A stretch of DNA of 64,000 nucleotides from Triops longicaudatus (taxonomy: Eukaryota; Arthropoda; Branchiopoda; Notostraca; Triopsidae), in the NCBI GenBank assembly GCA_022885665.1, contig JAGQDJ010000023.1:1-64000 (forward strand). Direction: 5' to 3'. Below, one piece after another: positions 46,805-60,130 of this stretch. How positions within the stretch are numbered: the first letter of the stretch is position 1; every line of letters starts with the position of its first letter. Made by a program: the position numbers and the translations under genes. The notes under the pieces are model-generated. The model made no database searches. It was not told the origin of the DNA and worked only from the letters and a program-made list of their open reading frames with translations.

Positions 46805-49800
46805 ACAAACTCCACTTCACTTCGCAAAACTCGGGAAATTCTGTAACAAAAAGTAATTAAAAACACATTAAAATTCTTTCTAGACAAATCTCCCGCAACG
46901 TATCATGCATCTTACTCAAACTATAACAACTCCCTTTACACTAACTTGAACTTGTTCACGCACAAGAAGGGTAAATCCAGATCACCCTCTTTAAATAGCA
47001 TAATGAGAACGAAGTTTTATCGACACACCAGGAAACGTTGGTTAGGAAGTCTTGCGCTGTGAGGTCAAAGTCTGTGGCCTGTTGCCTTGCTTCCTTGCTA
47101 AAACTATAGCCTCCTCAGCGCAATGATTAGTGACGTAAGACTGATAAAAAAGATTCATTTTTTACTGCATGTCAGTTTTGTACTGCGCGCTCACGTAATT
47201 CTGTTTTAGTATTAGACAAGTAATGCGACTGATATCTTTGCTGATAAGTTGTTAAGAACGACACATACAGATAAAACTGAAGAAGGTGCGCAACTGTAGG
47301 AATACTTACATTTTCAAATTGTTGTATGAAATCACAATGAAGTAATACTGTTTGTAAAAAACTGCTATGCAGTGTAAGGTATCACATTTGTAATAATTGC
47401 TGAAATGCTACAGTTCTTCAAAAATATCACTATGTACCTACAGCGCACTGTCGGGAATGAAAACTGTGTCAGCACGATTATTTCACTCGCTGCGCTAACA
47501 ATACTGCAGACAAAGTTGATGAGCAAACGATAGATGCTCCACTTGAGCTTTGGAGTCCGAAGCAAATGACGAACTTCCGTACCCCAATCAAGCGTTCGAC
47601 AAACGCGCCAGCCTTCGCTGGGCGGGGTTACTTTCTTTATTAAACGCTTGAGTCAAACCTATCTCGTAGCTTGGAAAATAAGCTCGCGCTAAGTTATTAG
47701 GTGCTGACAACATAGCGAGCATGACTTGAACTTTATAGCGGGAAAAAACGGGGTTTGCAGTAAAACCCTGGACGAACGCGTAGCTTAGGTAGTAACGAAC
47801 ATGTCACTCAAACAGGCTACTCTAAACCGTTGTAGGTTCGTTATAACTTCATTATGGAAGGTGCGGGTTATTAAATGCTGGACGACCTCGTTTTTTACAC
47901 AAATTGCGTAGCGGAATATTCAATTATGAATAGAAAAAGGAATCGATATACAGACGCTAGCGAAAGCACGGAAGACTGCTGCTTTCTCCCCACTGTTGTC
48001 TTTTTCTCGGCAGTGCTTTTAAGAAATCATGAAGCTACGACTACACGTTAGAAAGACTAATGCTAGGAGATTGAAAGATTCGTGGTTTTTCAAAAGGACT
48101 CAACCACAACTCGTTTTCTGCCGAGCCCAGGCTACTTCGGAGTCGTTATGCCCATATTTTGTGTTTTCTAGCTTTCCAGTTCAGCGAAGCAGTAAAGTGA
48201 CGTCAACTTCTGCGTAAACGTCCATGTTGTTCGTGGTAAGGGCGGCCCTTCAAGTCTTTCCTGGAACTTACATGCTTCTTTGAAATAAAACAACAGAAAA
48301 AGGAGGAAAAAAGTTAGATTGTATCGTACAAATGTGTCAAAATTTCCCGATTCAAACTGGGACATTTGGTACCCTGTTTCTGCGTGAAACACTTGCTTTA
48401 AATGTCTGTTTTTGCTTTTCTTTTTTTTAATACTAAAACCAGGAGCGTCGCGAGGAGGCGGTTGGAGGGGAGGTGAACCCCCGAATAATTGGTCAAGAAC
48501 CGATTCGGTAAAGTAATATCAAAGTCGAGTCGGCAAAATCGTCAAGTACAGTCGGTATAATTTAGGCTCAACCCCCCCCCCCCCCCAGTGAAAACACCCT
48601 CGTGACGCCCCTGCTAAAAACACAAAATAAAAGAAATTATTTTAATGGTTTGTGTACTCTAGCAGCACTGATATGGAGTTCGTCATGAATGCGGGATTTC
48701 TGTTCCGAGTTTTTTATTTATTTTTTCTTGTACTGAACCTTTCATCCTGTTAGACATAAAAATTTGAGCATCAATGCAAGGCGGCAGCGAGGTACCCTCA
48801 AACCACGCAATTGAAAATGAAAAGATGTGCTGAAAGCGAAAGACGATAACGGGTCGCTAAGCGGCACGGTTCGTCTTAAACCAATAGAAAAATATAAAAC
48901 CAGAAATGAAAAGAAGACACTTTTTCAAGCAAGCAGCACCTTGACACTCTTCTCCCTTATAGCAGACAAATATCCCGCTCCCGAAAAATATGTCCCGTTA
49001 TTTTTACAGCCAAACTCTGTAACTTGAACTTTAGGCAAATAGCCCTAGGTACACGCCGTATTCAATTTGTGTGGTTTCCAGTAGAACACAGTTTAAACTG
49101 TAATTTTCGTAGGTTAGAATTGCAAAACGATCACATCTTGTGAGCGCAAAAAATAATCGGTTTGAGGTCCAAAACGTTAGTATGAGATCCGCCATGATAA
49201 GTCAGAGAAAAGTATTATAACAATTTTCCTTTTGTATTTATGGAGCATTTTATTAATTTTTTTTGCGTTTACAAGAAATTGCTTATTCTCAGCCGGCAAT
49301 GATTTAAAACGAAAAAAGCCTAAAAATTCTCAAGACATTAAACAACAAAACATGGGGCCGTTTTTTCTCTGCTAAGATCATGGTGAATCTTACATTGTAG
49401 TTTCAGACCCAAAACAAATAAAGTTTCGACTAATAAAATGCTTGAATTCTGAAATTGTAGACACGGCAATGCATGCAGTCAGACATTCCTTTTACTGTTG
49501 CGATTATACAAGTGACAAGATTTTTTTGAGTCAGTAATTTTACATTTATAAGCACTAAGCCGCCGAACATAAAAATATTCTGCAGAACGAATAGTTTTCT
49601 TTTCCGCTTCAACTTGCCAGCTGATCTCCTAATCGTGTTTACAGATATCACGTAATATATTTAAGACTCGATTGCCAAGTTTCACTTTTCAGTGAGTTGC
49701 TAAAGAAATGAAAGACGCTGTTTGGTTGGATTAAACTCGAGCTGACCCACAGCCTGCCTCAATGATGAACATGACATGTCTTCAAAAAGAGCACGAGCCA

Positions 49801-52800
49801 CTTTGACTCGCCATTCGTGCTAGCATAAATACCACAGATTACATTCTTCTCTATTACATAACCAAAACTGTACATCTTTCGAAGGTGCGGGAAAAGTCTA
49901 ATTTTAATATTAAGGAAAACTGTTGGGTTGTCCAGCGTCATTGCAAAGGAGCCAAAGAAAGTGCGAAACACATGGCGATAATTGCCCATTTTAATTACCT
50001 TAATTAACTCCGTAACTGGCATTTGTTGCCGGTTTTCCTGCACTGCTTTGGCGAAAAGGGCTGTCACTTGATATACAGATCACTAACTAATGTGTGTCCT
50101 ACCTTAATCCGAGCCTATCAGGCTGTCACAAAAAGAAGAAACACGCACTCCTGCATTAATTCCCCGAACTTGCAATGGTCACTTGGCTGCATATAGCTAT
50201 CCGTTTACGAACTTCCTACGGCTTGGCGCACTGCCAGTTGAGAAAACATCCTCTCACTCCACGTTTACTTTGCCCCATCTACCTCCTCAGCTCTCTATGG
50301 TCACGAGAAGAATGGACTAAAAAACTTGGGATTCACATTCTCCCTCCCAGTTAGCAAACGAAAACCGGATGCGTTGTGTACTTCCCCACTGAACAGAATC
50401 CTAAACAATCTACTTGTGCACACTGCCCGTCACCGCTAACTTTTTGGTCTAGACAATGCTTTAGCGTTGCGTGGACATTTTTTTACGTCTCTCCTATCTT
50501 TCGTGCATGAAACAGAAGTGCCACTTACACGTAGCCGTGGAATAAAACACCGTTGCAGAAAAAAAAGAACAGAAAAATTTCGAAAGCATCACCGCTGTAG
50601 CAGTGAACAACAGTTCTGCACTGGGAGTAGTGACGACTAGTTTCGTGCCATTTTTAAATATAAAGCAAAGGCTTTTGAATATAAGCGAAGACGTGTTACT
50701 TACTTTCCATTATTAGTCCCACGAATATACGAATGTATGGAAGTTGGCCTTGAAAAAATTAACTCAACCGACTGTGCACACTCATATACAAGTATTAGAG
50801 CACCGAGTTAGACAGCTTCGCGTCAGCTTCTTTTCTACCATAGAATGATCTGTAGCGTTGCAGTAAATGCTCTCGCCTGGTTTTGAGCGATAACTATGAA
50901 AGGGCTCTGTATCACAGTGAACCCTGTGTATGCTGTTACGGGTGCTCCGTCAAATGAAAAAAGGTTTTGTGGCCAAAATTCACTAGGGTTTAGGGTTCAG
51001 TTTCTAAGCTATTCCGATTACTGGCTTTTTCTCGATCGCACGACAAGTTACCACCTCGTTTTCTAAATCCAGTCACAAATCCACATCAACAGAGAGTCGA
51101 AAACTTTATGAAATTTAGGCTGCACACCGAGTTTAAGTGTTGACTCCTAAATGACCCAGGCGAGGCGACTGATAAGCACGGATCGCATTTCCATCACATT
51201 AACATGCTCAGCATAAACATTTTGGTTTAAAAAGACGCAATTTAAATATTTAAGTTCGACTAACAAACAAAAAGAAAGTTTCTGGCAAGAAAATACGTGT
51301 TACTACCGTTAATATACCATTTATAGATTGCCAAGCGATGAACACACATGCTCCATTAAAAAACGAACGAATCCGTTTCCATAGAAACTCAACATAGAAA
51401 AGGATTACTGGTCGTAAAACAGACTTTTGGATTTCATAAGCATCTCTTGGTTAATAATCACACCTAAATACTCTAACGAACTGAAACGCGGTATTTCACA
51501 CAGCAACAAGCTCCAACCATTCTACGCAAAGTTATGCATGGAGGAGCAAGTTGTTGTTAAATGAAAGGAAAGTTCCCCCGAATCCGACACAGAAGGCTTT
51601 TTAAGGTTAACTAACCCTACGGATAATACAGTCTTTTGCTCTGTTATGAACACGACTAACAAATCAACATTATCGAATACACGAGTCATACGAACTTTGT
51701 AAGTTGACTTTGCCATTCATTTCACTAAGATATCAAGTTTTAAATCAACCACGAAACCACAAAAATATGTTGCAAGCTTGTCAGCAAGTATTAAAAACAC
51801 ATGAGGAAAATAAGTAGCGTATTATAGGCAAATTAATGTAGACGTATGCGGTTGGGGCTCACAGATGTGAAAATCACAGACACGTTTTAAGCTTCGCGCA
51901 GTTCTTGAAATTTGAGCTAAACTGTCCTGGAAAATGAACTGAGCTATCTAGCTTGTGATACAAAGGACGCCGGATGAGGCATTTCGGGTTAGTGAAGGTA
52001 TTCTGTGGGCCTACAAGCCAAATGATACGGTTTCTATGACTGACGGCTACGAGTCTTTTACGGGTTTAATATATGCGAAATTTGTACGTTTAATACATTT
52101 ACAGTGCAGAGGTTCTTGTACAGTTTTTTTATACGGAGTCTACACGGGAAATTGTGTTTACAAAAGAAAAAAAAAACGACAATTTGACCGATGTTTTCCA
52201 GAACAAGGTCGACGTGGTTTACAGCATTCCCTTAACAGGGACGGAAACGGCAAAGGAGAAAAATTAATATTTCGGGGAGGGAGATTCTATTTGCCAGGCA
52301 ACACTTAGGGCGCATTTTCGCAACAACAATGGATTTTGCGTTTGGGACAACCGTCACTTTGGCGTCAATTTAGTAGAGGAGTACAGTCATTTTCGCGTGT
52401 CCGCAGCAACTGGATGGCTTAGCGCGTCGTTCAAATAACGTTTTCGGTTCTAATGTGCTCAGAGAGCCAGTTGAACCAAGAAGAGATGCGAAGGCCCTTC
52501 TACCACGATTTGCTTGTGTACAATCGTGGCTATTTTTTCATTGTTATTACAGGTGTTTCTTGTATTTTTTTATTTCTCTTGTTGTGCTTATTTAGTGTCG
52601 CGTGATTGTTTGTATATAAAAAATAAAACTTGTTTTGCAAGAATAAAGGATTTCGTCAGATATTTAAGGAAAACGGCCTTGTTTTATCCAAGTATTTTTT
52701 AAAATTTAAACCAGTGTATAGTACAATACCGTAAGCGATAAGGGTAATAACGTTAGGAAACTGCAATAAGTGGCAGCCACCTTTCCCATTTCAAAAAAGT

Positions 52801-55800
52801 TATAGTTTCATAAAAGTTTCAAACAAGCGGCATTTTGTAGTTCCTAAGTAATATACTATTCATTGGTTTGTCTTCCTTTGGTTAAGTTTAGAACTAAAAC
52901 CGGTAGACAAATTCATTTCTATTTTTTATTGATATTGTTTTAAGTAAAGGTAACTTTCTTGCGATCGATCTAAATTTTGTTCTCAAAGTAAAATGAAATC
53001 GAATGTGGTTCACATCATGCAAGGTAATTCCTTTAATAGTCACATAAAATGTCATTATATTTCAACACACTAACGATATATTTTATATCCATGAAAGTAA
53101 CTTAAAAAAATAAAAAAAAAAATCCTCTTTCTGGGTGCTTTTTCCTTGTGAATGCGGCAGGGGACTTGTTCAACAGCAAGCAATTGAAACCGTATGTCAA
53201 TAACTCCTGTTAAAAAAAGGAACTTTATTTAAATTTCCTCAGATTTTTATTAAAAACAGTTGTTTGTAAACAGTCCACCAGAACGGCTATTTTCTTGTCA
53301 AACGTTGGTTACACTCAGTGGCACTGTACGAGTTGTACGACTTCCTAGCTGTTCGTATTTTCTTGTCTCCCAGGAAAGCCTCATGCAAAATTGGTGAACG
53401 GACCAGTGCACGCGAATATATGCCAACAGTCAAATCTGCGGTTAGCGGGAACACAAGGCAGGATAGCAAGCGTCATGGCTGTTTCGCGATGCGGATGTCC
53501 GACTCCGAACTTTCCAGAATGTTCCGTAAACCACGCCTATGATTTCCGTTACAGGAAATTTTACTACTGGTCAGTAGTGGATAGTTACTATAGGACTGTT
53601 TACATTATATGGACCATAGTAAAGCACGTTTACACATATCAATATCTTTCGGCTCTTTCAAAACAGCAAAAGAAAGTATCCGAAATACTGCGCATGCAGA
53701 ACGTGTAACTTATGTTGCATATATGTACCCACATCTACAAAATTACTTAGTGGAAGCTTGATTTTCTTTTTTTTTAAAGAAATGCAGCCAAATCTTTCAG
53801 ATCCGATCCAGTCAAGATCTTTGTTTATGGTGATAAGTAAATAAAACGATTAACAAAACTCTATCGAACTGTTTTGAAGAGAAATAGTAAAGCAAAGGAT
53901 GTGTTTACAGCTTTCTTCATCCAAGACAGGACTTCTCCGATGCTGTGGGAACTCATTTTTCGCGAACGCCGAGGGTTTCTTTCGTTCGTATAATTTTAAA
54001 CGCAAAAAAATACTCAGTTTCAACACTGTTTTGTTGTGGTAATAAACCGCGCGGGAAATTTTGGCTGTTTACAGCAGCGTTTTCCAAGGAAACGTTCCGT
54101 ACGATAAGCTTGGAAAACTAGTTCTAAGCGACACTGCAAGCGCTTTTCGTTCAAGCCAAACGGACGATAACGTAAGATGCAGAAAAAAAAACTACGTCAC
54201 AGAAATCTGATCTTGCCATAGTTTCTTATGAAGTACTTTCCCGAACCCTTGAATCCAAAGGGAAACAGGTCTTTCTGAATAAAAGGGAACCAAGACCGAA
54301 AGAAAAAAAAATGATATTTTCCAATACAACCAACCGATTCATAACAGCATGTAAGATTACAAACTATTTTCCAAACATGAAAATAGATTTCATCTGTTCA
54401 GAGTTTCGGAAATTAACCTTTTTCAAAGACAACGGTGTAAACACCAATTTTCCACTGATGAGAGACACCATTTTATTGCCCCGGTTTACTTTTTCAACTG
54501 ATGCCGAAAGTGACAGTTGAAGAGATAGACGAAAAGGACACAGACCTATGCCATTCCAAGTTTTCAGGTTTTTCGCCTCTGTACGATCGGAAGAATTATA
54601 CAAGTGACTATTCAGAAACTAATAACAAAAAAGGTGTGAAAATAAAAATGTGCCTTAACATGAGTAGTCCTATGTAACCTTGATGTTCTACGCATATTTT
54701 TTGCGAGTTCAAGCGCTTGCAAAACACAAATTCGACAAAAATGCCCACTGGGATCTAAAACCCAGCTAGAGTGAATTCACAGAAAAGCATGTGGTCACGT
54801 CTCTCTTCGTGGTAAGAGAGAATCCGATGTCCGCCTCCTTTGGTGTTTACGGTAACGAACACAAGAAGATCCCTACGTCAATGCCATGCAATCCACTGGC
54901 ATTTGTCTAAGCCTATACTATCAAAACCAATGCGTCCTGGAAAATAAGAAAAACAAGAGTGGAAGCCTTCCTTACCGGGAAATCTACGTCACTAATACCA
55001 ACGCCACCTCAGTACTCGCTTAATATATCAATGTATTTTAAGAAAAAAAAAACAGGCGGAAGCTCAATCCCATTAAGTGTATAAATTAGTCACAAACAAT
55101 TTCAGGATACGGAAATCAGCCCCTTGTCACTGTAGAGTACCTTCATAGCAAAATAAATGCACACGCATTAATCCAAATCGTCCGAGGCAGCAAACCACAC
55201 TTGTTCAACGAAAACCGCCCTGTTGAAACTTAACATATAACAATAAAAAACGCAAAACATTCTGCAACGTATTCTTACTTTCGGAGGTAAATCACACATG
55301 AGCGGCCGATGCGGTGGCACCGTAGTTGTTAAGTGGAACGAGAGTTATGTGGTTTGCTGCGAATTCCTAGGTGCTATTACTTTCTGCACTCCTGTATCAG
55401 ACAAAGAGGCATTATTTTTTTCAGCTAAAGAAGATGAAATAGGAGAAAGAATAAATCATGCAACATACAAGCATAAATATGAAACTACGATATTCTAAAA
55501 ATCGCATAAAGGAAGCGAGTATGAGTGCGAAAATAATAAAAACCCGTAAGCGTTTCAATGCGTGAAATTTTTACATAAAATTATTTTTATTTTCTGATAC
55601 AATGGTGAAAAAATCCTTTCGGGCAGCCTAGAAACATTTTTAAGATAAATCTCTTTTATATAAGTAATGCGTTCGCTACGGTGCCTAAGAGGTTTACGTT
55701 ACCTATCAAACGGAGCTTATATGAAAACAAAGTTTTGCTCGATTAGACAACTTACCAGGAACGGTAAGAAAAGAAACACGCAAAACGTACAACCGTGCAG

Positions 55801-55841
55801 TCGTTAAGCTAAGAGCAGTAAGTAATACGAAAACGAAACAC
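46805..55841. other. Nine-kilobase gene-free interval
   Basis: No frame here combines start, splice sites and a domain. Candidates looked at and not accepted include 49759-50067 (-), 51955-52308 (+) and 53318-53708 (+). It contains the hAT-like element at 48440-48613. Composition is AT-rich with homopolymer runs. The left end should hold the IkB-like promoter. Confidence 0.5.
48440..48613. mobile_element. hAT-like miniature element with near-target duplication
   Basis: Terminal inverted repeats: CAGGAGCGTCGCGAGG at 48440-48455 and, on the other strand at the right end, CAGGGGCGTCACGAGG (14 of 16 match). The flanks are ACTAAAAC on the left and CTAAAAAC on the right, which look like an 8-bp target duplication offset by one A. 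The interior has a G/A-rich left part and a C tract near 48572-48586; it is non-coding. It resembles the elements at 72 and 3235 in the end sequence CAGnGGCGTC. Confidence 0.65.
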
Positions 55842-58815
55842 TTACTTGTCACTAAAAAGAGTGCCTGAATTGGAACTACCCCAATATGTGATGACGAAAG
55901 CCAGTATTAAAACGATGGCTCCTGTACAGAATGTGACAGTCTCACGTGATTTGGACGGTTGCAGGAAAATCCTTAAAGATGAAGCTTCCCAACGTGACTC
56001 GGTCCATGACGAATAACTTCCGGAATTCCAATCATAATCTACGAGATACGAATTGGTTGGATAAGCGAAAATATTATCGGCTTGCCGTGAAGAACATACC
56101 ATCGATGATAAAAGCCGGACTGACAGCAGGCGATAGCTTCACGTTGCTTAAGAAACACGCTCCATTTCTTTTTTCTTGGCTTGACTCACCCAGCCAAAAA
56201 TAGTTGTAGATCTACATAATTGATTAGCAAAGGAGAATACAAAACTTTAAAATAAAAAATTTGCGGCATAATTTCGCTTAACTTCGTGATATTTTTGAGA
56301 TTATAACTAATACAACATAAATAACTAAGTACAGGTAAAACTAGAAAACATATTTCGAAAAAAAGGATAAAAAAAAACTAATTATTTGATACTTTCCACC
56401 TATAGAGAATTTTACCTCATTCGACTGAGGACCACTACACGCAGTTTTGTTGAACGCCACAATCTTGCCCGTAATAGAAATAAGAATGTTTCGTATCAAC
56501 AGCGTATAAGCTGTTTCAGGTTCCGTGCTGGAAGGTGAGTGGGAAACACCCACGTAGGTCGATATAGTTGGCCTTCGACCAGGATAAAAAGGTCCATTGA
56601 TAACTGAGCGGAACAAGGAACAATTGGCGGATTCCAAAGTACAATATAAGAAAGACTCCACCTAAATCCTTTAATTAGCTATGATAACAATGGTAATGAA
56701 GTCCAAATTACCAAAGTTTGGTTAGCGAGGGCCTCATTAGGCAACTGTTTGCCAGTAGCAATTTGGTACACAGAAGAGGCGACTAGAGTAGCAATTTTCC
56801 CCAAATGAACAGATAAAGCTTGCTTGGATGTACTGGAGTTGAAACCGACGTTGTGCTTATTATCTAGCTCACTGTTATAAAACCTAAATCAAAACATACA
56901 TGTTCAGCGTACGTGACTTGTGTACATAATAAAACAACTTACGGATTGACGAACGATTCTTCATGATTGCTGAGAATAATTCCAGGGATGCTGAGATCAG
57001 ACTTAAGAAAACTTTGTAAAGAAGCAGGAGGTAATGGAATGTCGTTAGAAGCAGTTTTCAGGGCAACGTTACGATTCGGAGTGTTCGTGTTGCTTGTTAC
57101 TACATCTATTAGCTGCTTAACCTGTAAGACCATTCACCATTTACTGTCGTAAGGACGTTGAGGAAATGGAGAAAAATATACCTTTTCAGCTACACTTGGA
57201 TTTTTCTGCGACAAAGGATCCGTATGGATGTATATGGCTCCTTCACTGGCTTTAGAGCTTAGCTGCCCCAGCTCAATGATGGCGCGTATATGCTGAGGTT
57301 TCAACAAGGGCATCTGACTCGGATTATCGGCGTTCAATGCTTTTGGAAACATGTTCCTTTGCATATCATACACCATGCGCGAGGAGCCGATATAATCAAA
57401 CGCTTCTCCGTGGAAAAGAACGAAAAATACGTTCGATACATCACTGATGGTAGAACTTAAATCTCCCAGGTATTGCGAGAGCAGCTGGGCCGTGGCTAAC
57501 AGCGTAGCAACTCCCGTAATGGCTGAATCCGCTCCAGGCGCAATTTCGTCAAACATGGTAAAGGAATCCATCCTTGCCACAACGAAAACCACTGACCTAA
57601 AATGTAAAAAATTCACGGAAAATGGTACATCGTGTAAGCGACATGTATATTTATTATATATTTATTACTGGTTTTCGAATAACCCTTCAGACTTGTTGGA
57701 AGGTAACAGTGGAAGATAAATATTTTGATTTCCAAGCGGATCACAGAACAAGGCTAGGAAAAGAATACCAAAACTAATGTTAAGTTCACGGGAATAAATA
57801 AGAAGGAATATAACATTACACATTTGAGGATTTATGTACGAGTCCAAAATGCCTCTTCTGATGCAAGTCGGTGAATCCACTGCTGCGTACATGGGCGACT
57901 TTAGCTGCGCCGAACACAAAGGCCAATCTCTGGCCTCTCCGTTGATTGGTTTATTGAATTTCAAGTAACACTGTCGGGGACAAACGTTTTTCGTCCACTT
58001 ATGGCAACAAAGCTTTTCTTCATTTCAAGTTACCTCGTCAATGAGAAGGGATCGGTTTTCTCTCCTTAGCGTCTCTGTCTCATCCAGAAAAAATATAGGG
58101 AATTTCCAATCTTTGAATAACATGCTCTCGCCAGGAGGGTTCCACGGTTTCGTTTCACAGTATCCATACAAATCTGGGCTCTTGATGCGATCATAAAGTC
58201 CTGAAATGCGGACAAATGAGCGAGACACAAGTAAATAGCACAACTAACTTTACCAGAACGTTGACTTGGGCAATGCTGATCCGGGGAATACGAGGACGGT
58301 AGTGGATACTCCGTGCTATTTAAGACAATAACCCCGCTAACTTTGCCCGAATCTTCCAATTTTGTCAAAAGTTGCCTTAAGGAAAATGTAATGTTAGACA
58401 AAATACGTAAGCTGATTGTAATTGAGTTACGCGTGAAAGTCTTTTGGCCACAAAAGGACAATGTAGGGAGCGTGCGGGCCTTTTTCAATAAGCCAATCTG
58501 CATCTTCTGGTTCCCCACTAATCAAATGAACCACTCCGACATTTCCCGACCTAGAGGCTGGAAGTATAAATCCAGTTACAGGACGTGACTAAGTTCCATT
58601 TATGTGTATAAATTGAGTTTTATAGTGTATTTTACTGAAGGAAAACCTTGAAGAGACAACTTACAACTGCACCCAAATTGGTTCGTTCCATTCAACCTTC
58701 TGAAGCAGCTAAATCCTCCATCGACACTTTGGTAAATTTTTTCACTTACTCGGGCTGAAGAGGCACAAGCACAACTTAACGCAATAGAAAGGCATAGTCT
58801 CAGCGATATGAGCAT
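55842..58815 (-). CDS. NCSTN: Nicastrin, gamma-secretase subunit
   Basis: Twelve exons, 58815-58665, 58557-58431, 58375-58254, 58200-58034, 57970-57820, 57753-57669, 57596-57182, 57121-56943, 56883-56712, 56661-56416, 56211-56100 and 56038-55842, encode 707 residues (human 709). Nicastrin is the large glycosylated substrate-gating subunit of gamma-secretase, which cleaves Notch and other type I proteins within the membrane. Residues 1-21 are a signal peptide. The peptidase-like domain has GEAFDYIGSSRMVYDM with Glu332 and DYIGS at 335-339, matching Glu333 and DYIGS of the human protein. Near the end is SSWTESRWEASSLRIFL, then the single membrane span. The ATG at 58815 was chosen because the frame upstream opens only with GTG. 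The TAA stop overlaps a perfect donor (AA|GTAAGT), so an alternative tail is possible. Confidence 0.94.
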
Positions 58816-60130
58816 TGTGCCTTGCTCCAACTTTCTCACTCTTAATAAAATTTAAACACAAGGTAAAAGGTGGAATACAAAGCCTACAGAGCGACCATTT
58901 CTGTTATTGTGAAGCGGGCTTTCTATCGGCGTGAAGCGCCATAAGAGCCATAGCGACACAACTTGCAACTATAGCTACGGGTACCGCATGTACTGGCAAA
59001 TTGGACTGCGTTTCCATTGAACTACCTGCCGACAGCTGTGAAAGTTTTCGCAGGCTTGGACATAGTGAAAGCCAAGGCTCTGAGGTTGGAGTTAGTCAAC
59101 TCATCTCAGTTAAAATTACCTTTTTTATATGTATTTTTTATTTGCTACGTAAGACGTTTTTTTAATGCGTTTCCCCACTTCGAGAGAGATGGAAATTTTA
59201 TTTTCCCTACTAAGAGAGACGGAGTGGTAAACAGTTTTCAATCTACAAGTCCAGTAAGCTTGAAGCGTTGTCGCACTACGAAATTAGCGCAACTAAAAAT
59301 TTGATCTTTCAAAAATAAAATAACCCCGGAAAACTACATCGCATACAGAATCATCGTAGTTTGCATCTATAGTTATTAGGGCCATGGTACAGCTAAAAGG
59401 TTTGTCGCCAATTACAGGGACATTGTTAAGGACAATGTCATAAACAGGATTAATTAGTTTACAGAAGTTTTTTGTGTCATTTCAGCCCCAGCAGAAATGT
59501 TCGGAAAGAAAGCACTCGATGCCGCATTTACAAATGGGAGCGAAACTTTGCAATCGAAACAGTTTTGTGCACTATTTAGCTTTGCTTATGTGACCATCCG
59601 CAAAATCTCTGTTCAATTGGTCACAAGCGCTTTGCCTCGACCATGACCTTAAAAATTTACGACAAAATAAACAGCTCTATGTGCCAGCATTTACCCTTTC
59701 GTAAGAGACAGGTTTTCGACAGTTTTAGTAGAGGAACAGAATACTTTTCGAACATGAACTGGTACTCGTTATAGCCATTATCTAGAATATTCTGTTAACA
59801 GAAGTTAAATAATGTCAGGAGAAAATGTGAAAAATTATGATTTTTCTTTATTCGGTCGAAATATCGTCACGATTACTTTCCAGAATTTCACGTTAAGACT
59901 TTTTTTTTTATTCTTAGTAATAAATTTATTGGATAGTTTGTACATATCTCAAGACCTAGACCATCACAATCGGGCGCCAAACTGGAAAATTGGCACGGGA
60001 CAGGGATAGTGGCTATACAACTCCCAGGAAAAACGGAGTCAGTTAAAGCCTTTCACAGGTTTGAGTGGTCTAACTCCAAAAGTCACAAGTAAACTTAAAT
60101 GTAACAATCGTTGCCTAGACGATTAACTAA
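58816..60130. other. Interval between nicastrin and TIM44
   Basis: No gene is supported. It should contain the nicastrin promoter and the TIM44 3' UTR. A short hairpin (gacattgt and acaatgtc) occurs at 59419-59439. Confidence 0.5.

Noticed and set aside
49759..50067. 102-codon minus-strand frame
   Set aside because: It has no domain. A short coding-like part ends at a donor-like site, but no partner exon was found.
51955..52308. 117-codon plus-strand frame
   Set aside because: Composition is irregular, there is no domain and no splice or promoter context.
53287..53708. Overlapping frames on both strands
   Set aside because: Frames are mutually overlapping and none shows family features or good splice sites.
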